From Kudoa neothunni (Eukaryota > Cnidaria), in NCBI GenBank assembly GCA_964304625.1, contig OZ199839.1:11904001-11968000 (forward strand): a stretch of DNA of 64,000 nt, in the 5' to 3' direction. Below the pieces are notes generated by a model. The model worked only from the letters and a program-made list of their open reading frames with translations. It searched no databases and was not told the origin of the DNA. Below are positions 1 through 10,932 of this stretch, piece by piece. The position numbers and the translations under genes were made by a program. Position 1 is the first letter of the stretch. Every line of letters starts with the position of its first letter.

Positions 1-116
1 ATTTCAATGAGTGAAAGCTATTGGATGTACTTAATAGGATAAAAAAATATTTTATTCATATTAATTCTAACGATTCAAAGATCAGCGAATTATTTACTTC
101 ATATTATATTCATTAG

Positions 117-950
117 AGTGGAAATTATTTAAACGCTGATTCCAATGAGTTGCTGAATCCTTGTATTCCCGAGGGGTCGTCGTATTTCTTGAACGTGAAC
201 GAAATTCTTAACATTTGCACTAAACCTACTCGCTTTGCAACTTACTTCTCAAATTACAAGTTTGTGGGAAAGTTCGATCAAGATGCTTGCATGAAACTAC
301 TAGATTCTGTGCATTCAACAATTCATTCTAGGGTGAAACCAGAATTCATGTTAATGGTGAATCAGATAAAGTGTGACATTATTTTTGAGCCAAAATTATC
401 ATTGTTGGTATTTTGTTTCTAATAAGTTTTCCAAAAATACAGCAAATTTTTAAGTTTTTAGGATTTTTTGAATACCTGGATCAATTTGGCTGGAAACACG
501 GGGATGATATTGAGTTACTCATTAAAAATCATTGCACCGAATCTTATCCAAGTGACGCCAACGTAAGTGAAGTTAATATCGTATATCTTATAAATAGAAA
601 TAAATCGTAGATGAAATTAATAATTAACGACTGTTTCAACCTGTTAGTTCTTCGACACACGCTGAAAATATTACTCAAAACTGACCCTCAAAACATTATC
701 CTACCAGTACTTATTGTTGACTAATTTTTAGGTTTTTTCTTAAAGTCAGATTTAATTCATTATCTATGCCTATTAGGACACTCTGATCAATATGCAAATG
801 GGCTTAGGTTATTTTGATCCACGCATAAAGGAAGCAGACGCCAAATATTTCAAACGAATTAAAATCCTGCTCATCCTATTCCCCACATTGATTCTTACAT
901 TATACATCGCTATCTTCCTGGCTATTTTTTGTGTTGAAAACAAAATTTAA
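117..950 (+). CDS. 3' part of a host gene for a C-terminally anchored membrane protein (3 exons visible)
   Basis: I join exons 117-407, 443-562 and 777-950. The introns are 35 nt (GTATTT...ATACAG) and 214 nt (GTAAGT...TATTAG), both phase 0, and the first visible exon follows a CATTAG acceptor at 116. The reading stays open through all joins and ends in TAA at 948-950, giving 195 residues. The visible protein has several cysteines in its first two thirds, then a strongly hydrophobic helix near the end (ILLILFPTLILTLYIAIFL) and a short tail VENKI. It looks like a small type I or tail-anchored membrane protein with a lumenal or extracellular domain. Codon composition is less AT-rich than the flanks, which supports real coding. 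The start and any signal peptide lie to the left of the window. I do not recognise the family. Confidence 0.6.
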
Positions 951-1195
951 TGAATACATTTATAGGAGTCATAATTTTTCCATTAAATCTATAACATGAA
1001 ATTTGTGTGATAAATTTTTGAAGGCTTATTTCTATATTGAAGATTAAAATGTGGGGCAATGATGACTTTTTAAGTTATTTACCAAGCTACTAGGTAATAT
1101 AATTCCTAATTATTTTAAAATTTAATAATAATACTTTTAATGATTAGACTATTTATCCAACAAATAAATATTATTAATACTTGTTTTGTTGATTA

Positions 1196-3029
1196 CAGTA
1201 GGCATCCGATTTTGCATACTTTTCTCAACCATCTTTTGACTGAATTTTTGTTTGACATCAATTAAATAATAAAGATGTCCATAACTCGTATTAAAATTGT
1301 TAGAAATGTAGAAGAGAAATATAATATGATATTTTGAAAGTTTACCCTATTTTAAACGCTAAGATAGCGACAGTAAAACATTTCCAAATTTCGAATATCG
1401 CCATCCTAAATGGGATTCTTCGTAAGAAATTAGAAATAATTTCCATCGTTAGAGAAGATTTGCATCGACTAAAAGAAAAAAACATTCATAATGGATCAAA
1501 CATTGATTCATTACGAAGGTGTTTATGATTGAATCTGTTTGATTAGGGGAACAAATCGAACCGCCGCCTCTGATATCGCAAATAAAAGAATTGAGCTTTC
1601 TGTTGAAAATAAGAAACCAAAACGTGTGACAATTGGTTGGTTTAAGAGCTTTAAAAAGCGATTTAACCTAAGAAAAATTAATATTCATGTCGAAGTCGCA
1701 GATATAGATCCTGTGGTTGTGAAGAATGGATTCCACAACTTAAAGTCATGTTAAAATTATAGATCAGATTATATATATATATATATATAATATCGACGAA
1801 TCTGCATTATTCTACCAGCAACAGAGAGGTATATGCAGTTTTTAACGTTTTGATTTATTTTATCGATAAAAGTTTTGTAGTTTCATCAGAAAGAAATATA
1901 AAGAGGACAAAACAATCGATGAATCGAGTAACTATTTTATTAGGTATCTCAATGAGTGGTGGAATACTCGAATCACTAATAATCGACAAACACAAAATCT
2001 CTCGTTGTTTTAAGAATATTAAAAAACTTCCTGTGTCATATGATAAAAATAATAAATGTTGGATGAATAATGATGGATTCTTAAGATATATAACCTAGCT
2101 TAATTAATTATTTGCAAAAAGGAATACACAGGCGTTATTGTTCCTTTATAATGCATCATGTTTCTGTAGAAAAAATTTGAGAAACATAAAAATGGGGTTT
2201 CTTCGCCAAAAACTACGAGTATTTTGCAACCTCTTGATCATGGGATAATATATTCGCTTAAATCTGCCCCAAAAGAGCTATGCTTAAACGATATATTGCT
2301 CGTGTTGAAACAGGTATTGATCCCATCCCTCCGAACATATTAGAGGCAATGTTACGTATAGGAGACGCTTGGAATATGGTTTCTCCATAAACAATTAGAA
2401 ATTGTTTAAAAAACGTATTTTCCTATTGATGAATTGTCTTCTATACTACTAAGCGATGATTTAATAATAAAACATACATCTAATAGAGAAATGAGTGATA
2501 TTATATGCCCAGAGGAAGTTAACAATGAAATAAAGGGGATAATTCAAGAGGGATATGAAATTTGTTGTTTTTATGATGGCTATTCTACATTAGATTTAGA
2601 TGGCAGAGATAATTTTGTGGATTCGGTTAAGGATGGTGATGGATCTGGTGAGGAAGTGCTTGAAGGTAAATCTGAGGATACCCCTGTTCTGAATTTCAAA
2701 GAGGTTATTGATTCCATCAGCGAAATTAAAAAATCCTTTCTGAAAAACGATGTTGATCGATTAAGAATTCTTTCAAATCTTGGGAACGACGTATACGATA
2801 TCATGTGGAAAAATATTAAACAATCGAAAATAACAGATTTTTTCAAATGTTAGAATATAAATATTGTCCATTTTACTATATTGCGTTTTATCTTTATATA
2901 AATATATTTTCTCAGTGATTAAGAGTTAAAATTTTACTTTTAATTGTTAAAAATATAATATTAAAATATGATGTGTGTGTGCGCCTTTCACGGTCCTGGA
3001 GGGATTGTGTAAACTCGATTGCCTACTGT
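1196..3029 (+). mobile_element. Tigger/pogo DNA transposon, degenerate, both ends present
   Basis: The element is bounded by imperfect inverted repeats, CAGTAGGCATCCGATTTT at the left and the complement of CAGTAGGCAATCGAGTTT at the right. A TA dinucleotide flanks each side, as expected for Tc1/mariner-pogo insertions. It contains the remains of one Tigger transposase on the + strand. Its left end shares CAGTAGG with the copy at 21301, so the two are relatives. Confidence 0.8.
1334..2853 (+). pseudogene. Tigger-type (CENP-B HTH + DDE_1) transposase remnant
   Basis: Collinear blocks of a Tigger transposase lie in different frames. A helix-turn-helix-like piece is at about 1334-1750. A DDE_1 core piece at 1850-2095 contains VTILLGISMSGG, CFKNIKKLPVSYDKN and CWMNNDGF, the Tigger pattern of VTVLLGCNMDG / CFKGVKSLPV / AWMTSELF. 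A stretch near 2215-2250 matches TTSILQPLDHGII (family: TSxLQPLDQGII). An acidic C-terminal ORF at 2434-2853 ends KQSKITDFFK, the usual Tigger tail. Several stops and frame changes separate the blocks, so the enzyme is dead. The C-terminal ORF of 139 residues is the longest intact part. Confidence 0.8.
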
Positions 3030-3576
3030 ATTTATATCTCTCTTAGATCTAAGGAGTAAAAAATCAAATAAATAAATTTATTATTATGAATTTCTCGAAA
3101 AAGTTATTCTCAACTAAAAAATGACAGATTTCTAAATGTTAATTATTTTACCTAATATATAAAAAGTGTAAATAACACATATTATTAAATGGAATAAAAT
3201 TATGATGCGCGTCAGAATGATACATATTTTTTTAAATTAAAAATGGCTTATATTTTGAAATCTCGCTATGAAGTAATCTGGATTGGCTGAAACATCCGAT
3301 TATAGATAAATATGCAATTCTCCGAACAATCTTTAAAGCATAGATTCCCAACCTTTATTCTATCGCGTCCTACTTTTTTTTGAAAACAATTCCGTACTCC
3401 ACCTTTTTAAAATTATTGATTTTTTTTAATTAAAACTGTTTATGAGTCTGAATAAAGCTCCGTATCATGTGAAAATCCGAAAGCAGTTCATATATACTTC
3501 TCATTAAAATTAAAATGTATTCGATCAGATCTAACTTAATTTTTCGATAGACCTTTAAAATTAATATCTTTGGTTC
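3030..3576. other. AT-rich intergenic stretch, no gene seen
   Basis: I see no gene here. The segment near 3340-3375 (GATTCCCAACCTTTATTC) resembles the start of many hAT-type MITEs, but I found no matching second end or duplication. Confidence 0.4.
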
Positions 3577-3746
3577 CTCAGTCCATCAAAAACAGCATCA
3601 AGTGGAACTCGTAGTAATCCAACCTTCATTAGAAAAGACTTTAGTGTATACGGGGTTGATGAACCGAAAATCAACAATTTAAATACAGAATTAATCGATA
3701 TTATATTAGGTTTAATCAAAATAATGGGGGTGTATGATTTGAAATG
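3577..3746 (+). CDS. Possible terminal exon, product unknown
   Basis: After a GTTCCTCAG acceptor-like site there is an open stretch that ends at TGA near 3746. It encodes about 55 residues, including FIRKDFSVYGVDEPK and ELIDIILGLIKIMGVYDLK. Its composition is richer in G and C than the neighbourhood and it reads like a protein. No upstream exon could be tied to it, and I do not recognise the sequence. It could instead be a scrap of a mobile element. Confidence 0.25.
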
Positions 3747-3819
3747 AGATAATATTGCGATTAGAAGCATTCAGAATCTATTAGGATGGAGGGCATGTTA
3801 AATTTATTATAATTTTATA

Positions 3820-3901
3820 CAGTCGGATCTAGATATAAAGTGATTCGATATTGCGTCATTTTTCGCGGTCACAAAAATTACGCAATATCCAATCTCGACT
3901 G
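3820..3901. mobile_element. 82-bp pogo-type MITE
   Basis: The segment begins CAGTCGGATCTAGATATAAAG and ends with CAATATCCAATCTCGACTG, whose complement is a good match to the start. A TA dinucleotide flanks both sides. CAGTCGRACCTxGATAT is the usual pogo/Tigger-type terminus. This is a minimal non-autonomous copy that is little more than two ends. Similar single ends occur at about 10118-10138 and 35130-35148. Confidence 0.7.
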
Positions 3902-4219
3902 TACGCATTTGGTTGAGCATTAATTGATTCATACAAATTTTCCTGAGCGCTAGAACATTCAAATGTCCGCACACGCGCGGTCAAAGTTCAACAATGTTTT
4001 CTCGTTAATTATTCAAAAATTACTCTACAACAAATCTTCTCATTACACGGGAATAATCAACTATTATTTCCCAATAATTTTGTTGAAAAAAACCTAGGAT
4101 GTATTTACACCCCAATTTTATTCGGAAGGTGTAAACTTTCATGTGACTTAGAGGGTTAATGGAAGAAATGTGACACGGTTTCTTTTTTTTATTTGAATAA
4201 AAAATATTCGAGTTTTTAC

Positions 4220-4520
4220 TATTAATTCCACCAAAAAACCACTGCTCCTCTATCCTCCAACCACGATTATATTTTCTTTTGCGGAATTTTGATTAATCGA
4301 AGCCAACAACCTCTCCAGATCCTTATGACTTATTACATATGATTGAAATATATGGTTACCTCCTATCAGTTGAGAATCAAATAGTTGATTTTCTCCGTAA
4401 CGGGATCTAAATTCCATTTTCCAATCCACAAGGGTTGAGATGGATCCTATCCGTAAATCCGATTGGATATATGCATTTTTGCACTTATACAACCAGTAGT
4501 AAATCATTAAGGGTATTGTC
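4220..4520 (-). pseudogene. Merlin/ISXO2-like transposase fragment
   Basis: Read on the minus strand, 4507-4250 begins MIYYWLYKCKNAYIQSDL and continues GSISTLVDWKMEFRSRYGEN. This matches the N-terminal part of ISXO2-type transposases (YYW...Q.DLGISxxTVVDWxxFxREVC). After a stop the frame continues RIEEQWFFGGI, the family's RxEGQWVFGGIER block. Only the middle of the protein is represented, and the catalytic acidic residues are not recognisable. It is a dead fragment. Confidence 0.65.
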
Positions 4521-6664
4521 TACCTTGAAGAATTAAAATGTTTATTAACAAGAGTTTCATTCTTTACTTTATGTTTGAAGATTGAAACAGGGAATTTGAT
4601 CTTACGGAAATGAATTTTCTATATTTTTTGTGGTTCCTTCTTCATGCAACCTTGATGAATTTCAGTTTTGACTCCTTAACAAATTTTCTTTATTTGAGTA
4701 AATTTTGTATATTTTATTTGTATTGAACAACTTCTTCATATTTGCGCCATGACAACTTGTTTTATCGTAATAATGCAACGTCGTTATCCTCAATAGAATA
4801 GCAATTCGACAATCTTTTATATTCAAGACATAAGGGTTTGATATGCTCCGTTTTATGACTTTATGTTGTTATTTCTTTAAAATTAAATAATCTTTTGTTG
4901 AATCCTTTGAAATACGCACCATTTTTGTATGCCACATTTATTTTAATATGACAATTTTATTTATGTATTGCAAACTGCGCTAACAAATAAATAACAATGT
5001 TTATACGAAAGAAACTCATCACAAATTTAATGCTTATTAATCCATAATAATTTTTAAATTATTTAATTAAATTAATAAAATACATAGTTATTCAAATTTT
5101 AGATATGCAATAATTAATATATTAGGCATTTTAAAATTTGTATGAATATTCCATGCGTGAGCGGCCGCAATCGGATAAATCTTACGTGTGTTATCAGTTG
5201 TCCTTGAAACTATCTCAATTGTATTGTTTGTAAATATGGTTTTTAAATTCTTTAAAAAAATGAAAATTATATTAAAAATGTCATAAATCGTAACAATAAA
5301 AAATTATTAAAATACATATAAATATGCGTATATTTTGAAATAAAATTGTTTAAAGATTAAAATAGCTCACTTTTTGTTAAAACTATTGTATAACTTCATT
5401 TTATATCGATATACACTTAATGGATAAAAAAGAGAAAAAGTAAATGTTAGGGAAAGAAAACATAACTGATTATGCTATGCTAGTCTCTAGTAAACAATTC
5501 TAACAAGTATATATACTAATGTTGTTGTCCTAGAATCTAGATCGTTCGAAAAGCTTCAGATGTGTTCTACATGGCATTGGATAATTCTATTGTCTTCTAG
5601 AAACTACCAAGCCCTCAATCATAAATAACAAAATGTTGGTTGTTTTATATTTCCATAATGACATTTAAGGGAATTTATTATTTAAGCAAACTATGGTATA
5701 AAAAATCTGTTTAAAAATTCAAGAAACTAAAACGGTTGCCGACGTATCGTTTGGTAATATTTATAATGAATTATATAGTAAAAACGGTAAAAATGTATCA
5801 TAGTGGCTGTAATCCAAATCAGCGACTGTAATAGCGCGAATAGAAACACTATATGTAAGTATAATAATACTCATCCATCCGAGCCACGTCGCTAACACTA
5901 TTCATCATAAGCGGATTCCCGCGGTCGTGATGGAGGCCACGGTCTCACTTATTACAGCGACAACGTACAAAAACGAACCAGCTGAATATTTTAATAACGA
6001 GTGTTGATAAGTGATGCGACATCAGTAGGGTACTTTCAGCAACCGCTATTTGTCATCACAGTAACATTTGCAGTAATCTATTAATGCAGAGAACTCCTAG
6101 TCCCTCGTGATTATTTCGACTGGCTATGTCACCAATTAAATCGGCTCAAGTAAAGCATGCTTCATGTGTTGTAAAATTTATGTAGGACAACTCTAATTTT
6201 GTTGGATTGTCATATTTCATCCTTGGCGATTGTCTATTGTTAAATCTGTCTATAAGAAAGAAGAATTCGTATTTTATGCAAGCATTAGGTGTCCAATTGT
6301 AGCAAATGCATAATCATAACATCAAAAATAATATATTTAACGAAAATAAGTCATTCCTGGCAAAACTTATAGAATAAATATAACGCTAATCTGGTTTTAA
6401 AAATACAGGAGTAATATTCGAACTAATTATAATCTATAATCTGAAAATTAGGCCATTATTCTGCATTTTAACCGTAAAAACTTGACCAATACGCAGAAGT
6501 TACGGATAACATCACCCTACCACGCACATGTGTGCCAAGCTACTATCGATTCTTAAATGGACGAAATTTTCATAGTTAGTATTAATAACCGTTTAAGTCT
6601 TATTTCTCCATTTTCATCCTCACATTTTAATGTTAGTTATTATTTTTGCACTATGACGATTAAG
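4521..6664. other. Intergenic stretch without recognisable genes
   Basis: This is AT-rich sequence without ORFs of note. A less AT-rich island at about 5790-6130 looks like unique or decayed repeat sequence, but I could not find a partner copy or ends. Confidence 0.4.
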
Positions 6665-6912
6665 GGTAATGGGGGAGTGTGCAGCCCCCATTTTTCATCT
6701 TTTTGCGCATGTCTGACAATCCCGATTTTATTTTGAATAAAATATTCATTGTTTTAAACTTTCGACCGAACAAAAATTAGCCCCATAATTAACTTCTAAA
6801 AATGTGGCTACAATTCTCGTTCGACTTCTAGTGGTGCGCGCATATTAATGCGCAGGTTAGTTTTGTTCTATTCTCCATATGAATTTAACATATTAACCAT
6901 TATTAAGCATGG
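6665..6912 (+). repeat. Left terminal inverted repeat of the Merlin element
   Basis: Shared landmarks in both arms, in order, are the GGGGGAGTGTGCAG start, GACAATCCC, TTTTAAACTTT, ACTTCTAAAAAT and CATATGAATTTAACATATT. The copy has diverged by many substitutions from the right arm. Confidence 0.75.
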
Positions 6913-7677
6913 TTTTGCGTTGTTTTAAATCTAATATGAATGGTTGCAACGTCGGCAAAAGTAAAAATAACAGTTTATAATTGCACGAAATATCTAAAAT
7001 ATATTAATTTCATCTGCAAAAGTTTTATATCTTTCTTCCTTTGTAAAGTCATTTATCATAAATTTTTTTAGTTTATATATTATTTTTAATATTCCATACA
7101 AAATTTAAAATAAGGTAATCTACAAATATATCACATGTATTATTAATTTTCATTCAAAAGCATGTTAACTAAGAATGAATTCACATAAACTTTTAATATT
7201 GTATATGAAATCCATAAATTTGCAGTTTTATGTTTTATTAAATTTTTGATAAAGTCACTGTGAATTTATAAAATGATTTTAGAGAAATTCTAAGCGTTCA
7301 ATTCGATCTAGTTTTTTATGAAGATAATTTTCATAGATAAGTTAGTTATGGTAGAAAAGCATGCTTTTATTTTAATCATTTTAATTCTACATACACATTA
7401 AATTTTGTGGGTTCGTCTATAGTTTGTAGCTTTCTACATTAAATACATTACGTAAGACCAACAAAATATTGTATTTCATGTATTATTACACTCTTATGAG
7501 GTTAAAAAGCTCTTATTACAATAATCAATGATTCCGTTTTAAAATAATTCTAAAATATAGAGGAGATTATAAAACTCTTAATTTAAATATTATATTCATT
7601 TTCAATTTAGCACTGCGCGTAGAATAAGAAACATAAATTTAAAGGAACAAAAAAATGGAATCATTAGTCAATTAATT

Positions 7678-8562
7678 CTAAGAGATAGGGTTGAGTATAT
7701 TTATCGAATTTAAAACAAAATTGAAAAATTTCCATTTATTTCTGAATTTCGATCGCATCCATTCTTCGTGAAGATATGAATCAAGGTACGTTCTGGGGAC
7801 ACCACTCATCCTCCATTGTATTTGTGTGGTAACTTCTCTTGTAGCGTGTTCCTTGGAATGGTTAAGACTATGGGTAAATCCATACATTCTAATGGTTTGA
7901 TATGCTTTCCACTCATCAGTAGAGATTGCGGATCTAGGCACAACTTCTCGACGTATTAATGGTATCAATGTACTCGCATCCCCTCTTTAAACAATAAAAA
8001 ATGTAGATTCTAACAGACTTCTTTTGTCTTCATTATCGACGGAGTATTCGCATGTCATGACCACCCAAGGCCCTTCGATACGATTACCATAATGCTCAAC
8101 AGTGTAGGAATTTTCACTGCATTCAACCTCGTCATTTTCCGATACAGATAGAATATAGGTTTCATTAGGGGCCCTTCTCCACCAATCATATGCCAAATAT
8201 TGTCCACTATTATTTTTTCGCGTCCCTCTTAGGAAACATTCATCAATTTCGATAACTTTTATAGGGCCACCAAATTTTGAACGCAAATAAAACGATTCAG
8301 TTGAAATCATCCGAAATTTGGAAAACCAATATATAACCGTTTTTCCAGATAATTGTGCCAAGTTAATTGTTCTCCATCGCTGTTCTTCGAAACTCCATAA
8401 ATATACCATCTCAAATATTTCCTGAATTGTTAAATTTGAACAATTACTCCCAAATATGTTAGTTATTGAAAAGAACGTTGATATTTGAGGAGAACAATGA
8501 ATTTTGCAGTTTCTACTGTGGAAAAATAAAATATGTCTTACTAACAACATTACTTGGAACAA
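7678..8562 (-). pseudogene. Merlin (ISXO2-like DDE) transposase, one stop and a lost catalytic block
   Basis: Two ORFs, 8562-7987 and 7968-7678, are in the same frame and separated by one TAA. The first has KVIEIDECFLRGTRKNNSGQ (the first catalytic D in EIDE) and WVVMTCEY. The second has AISTDEWKAYQTI (the second D) and THSLNHSKEHATREVTTQIQ, then runs directly into WRMSGVPRTYLDSYLHEEWM. In ISXO2 transposases a short segment of HTQxIExxW type, with the catalytic glutamate, lies between those parts and is missing here. The enzyme is therefore inactive on two counts. The N-terminal zinc ribbon upstream of 8562 is not clearly readable. Confidence 0.8.
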
Positions 8563-9123
8563 ATAAATGAAAATCTTCCAGCTAAGTTATTGTTTTGTTC
8601 ATACAAAGCATTATTACTTAATTTTCTTCTAATAACTTTCAGTTTGAAACTATTACGTCTATTATGTCTTCCGCAATTTCTGCATCTTGCACGAATTCGG
8701 ATAAGGTTGTTGTCAATTCACAAATTTGTTAGTCTCTCACTGCCAAGTAAAATGCTGTAAAATTGGCGCTGGCTGCTGATAAACACCATAACGAGGATTC
8801 GTTAAATGTCGTGTCAACTAAAATGAAAACTACCCTGAAAATACATAAATGTGTTATTTATGTTTGGACACAAATATAAATACATTAATTATTAGGGGGT
8901 CATAAAATAAATTATACATATATTCGAATTAATTTTAGATAAAAACCAAAATTTAAGAGAGAAATCTATTCAAAGTTTCTTCTTAGTGTGTCCCCAAGAA
9001 GTTGGCATAATCAAAGTGATGCAGTTAACGCGAAAATGTTTTCCATTAGAGTCGACAGGAAGATTAATACTTTGTTGAAATAATGGTGGTAAAAATATAT
9101 TGGAAATTTAAAATAAGGCAAAG

Positions 9124-9371
9124 CCACTCTTAATCATGGCCAATATGTTAAATTCATATGGAAAATAGGTCAAAACACCTTGCGCATTCACATGCACACG
9201 TACCGATTAAAGCCTAACGTGAATTTTTGCAAAATTTTTAGAAGTTATTCATGGAGCTAATTGTTGTTCTGCCAAAAGTTTAAAATAGTGAATAATTGAG
9301 TTAAAATAAAATTGGGATTGTCGGACATGCTCAAGAGGGTGAAAATGGGAGCTGCACACTCCCCCGTTACC
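9124..9371 (-). repeat. Right terminal inverted repeat of the Merlin element
   Basis: This is the inverted counterpart of 6665-6912, ending at GTTACC. It begins inside at CCACTCTTAATCATGG. Confidence 0.75.
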
Positions 9372-9640
9372 AAATTAAAGTCTTTGGTAAGTTTTGTTAT
9401 AAAAAAGAACCGTTTCATCCTTATACTTGTTTGGAATCTAAAAATATCTGTTGAGTCCACTCATTAAATCTTGAAGTATCCATGCTTCCAATCTCTCCTT
9501 GGAAGTATATTGTATTGGTTGGTTCCCGTGTCTTTTTTTAATCCATGAAGCCAGCCTCTACTTGCAGAAAAATTATTGAGACAACATTCCTTTCGTTAAG
9601 GATGGCTTTTCCATAATGGCAAAACCTGAAACTTATTTTT
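9372..9640 (-). pseudogene. Fragment of a repeat with a pogo-like HTH coding remnant
   Basis: This stretch is homologous to the reverse complement of about 21040-21243. Read on the minus strand it carries RLASWIKKRHG / ASRGWLHG-like and QYN...TSRFNEWTQ pieces in different frames, resembling the CENP-B-type HTH of pogo/Tigger elements (ASRGWLxRFKxRHGI). The Merlin element interrupts it at 9371. Assignment to pogo rather than another Tc1-like family is tentative. Confidence 0.35.
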
Positions 9641-10368
9641 GCGTTGGAAACCTAGGATACAATTTACAATTTAGTTTTAAAAAATTTAAAATATCCATAA
9701 AAAACTCTTTAATCCTAAAAAATGAGAATTTTTAAATTTTTATCCATTCGCATGTATGGAATCCAACTACGAATGACATTACATTCTTATGAATATGCAT
9801 TAAAAATTAAAATTATTTGTATTTTTTTCTCCTACTATGTATCATGGAATGATGTACAAAAATCTATTATTTCGCTTTTTTCGTTAATAATAAACTGAAA
9901 TGGGGTCATTCTAAAAATTCGCTATATCGAGTTTCCGACCTCAAAAAGCAAAAAGCTACGTTATTTGATGGAACCTCGCGATCGCTATAAGGGACAAAAT
10001 AAACTTTTAAATTATTTAAAATTTCTTTGTATATATTTATCATTTTAAAACGAACAAACTTGAAAACGAAGTTCAATAATTCCAAAATTAATAAATAGAA
10101 CGTTCAATATCAAAACATCGCTATATCCAGGTTCGACTGTGTATTGGCGATAAAAATATTTAATAATCTAGCAATCTTTATATTTTATATATGATTTAAA
10201 TTGCGATTTTGCTTTAATTATAAAATATTGCTTTAATTTTATAAAACAACTCAACATTTATGAGTCTCCAACGAAGATAATCACCAATAGGTAAAACTAA
10301 CAACTATTAATTGTTTAGTTAGACAAAAGTGTATATTTTCTTATTTCCATATTACAGATAGTGAACAG
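9641..10368. other. Intergenic with scattered pogo-type ends
   Basis: No gene is seen. CGCTATATCGAGTTTCCGAC near 9930 and CGCTATATCCAGGTTCGACTG ending at about 10138 are pogo/Tigger-type termini in the same orientation. GCGATCGCTATAAGGGAC near 9980 is in the opposite sense. They look like overlapping remnants of small MITEs. Confidence 0.4.
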
Positions 10369-10622
10369 GATCTTTGGATTTTCTTCTGAAAATAGCTAAT
10401 AGTATCACCACTAACAAAAGGAGCATAATTGGTATCATCACATATATACTAAACATAATTCAATATGAATCCACGATTGACTTTTACATGTATCTGATGA
10501 ACGGTCTATTTAAAATTAAAAAATACCAAAATTTCAACAAAAATTACGGATTTCTATTTTTTGCTGCTTCACGCTCAGCTTTTTCTTTGCTATCTATGTT
10601 ATATTATTTCAAATTTAATACA
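10369..10622 (+). CDS. Possible internal exon, hydrophobic product, unassigned
   Basis: Between an acceptor-like GTGAACAG and a donor-like G|GTATTT there is an open segment of about 84 codons with phase 1 at both ends, the same exon class as the neighbouring minus-strand genes. It would encode hydrophobic sequence such as SIIGIITYILNIIQYES and GFLFFAASRSAFSLLSMLYY. No companion exons were found on the plus strand, so it may be a chance open frame in AT-rich DNA. Confidence 0.2.
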
Positions 10623-10932
10623 GGTATTTCTATTAATTTTACTAAATTAATTAAAATTAGCAAAAACTTGGTAAAATTTAATATACCCTTCCTCTACTTT
10701 CCTTATTAGTATTGGAACTATATCAAATATCTCAATATTAGTATATTCACTTCTAAGATATTTTTCATCTACATATTATTAATTTTACCCATTTTTAAAT
10801 TAATTATACTAAAATCATAATTAAAAATATATAACTATATTTCAAATACCCCAATAATTTTTTGATTTTTGAATCTTTATTCCATAAAATACAATTATTA
10901 TAGGTTAAAATATACAATTAATTAAAATAATT

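Larger units (their letters stand above)
6665..9371 (-). mobile_element. Merlin DNA transposon with ~250-bp terminal inverted repeats
   Basis: The left end starts GGTAATGGGGGAGTGTGCAG and the right end, read in reverse complement, starts GGTAACGGGGGAGTGTGCAG. The similarity continues inward for roughly 248 bp on each side (6665-6912 and 9124-9371) with many substitutions. Between the arms lies an ISXO2-like transposase on the minus strand. The terminus is shared with the non-autonomous element at 23834-25415. The target duplication is no longer clear (flanks acgattaag and aaattaaag). The right flank belongs to a separate repeat also seen at 21.0-21.24 kb, so the Merlin landed in an older element. 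Confidence 0.8.

Noticed and set aside
10374-10709. A 111-codon plus-strand ORF as a complete gene
   Set aside because: It has only a TTG start, an in-frame stop just upstream and no recognisable domain. I kept only the low-confidence possibility that its first part is an internal exon.
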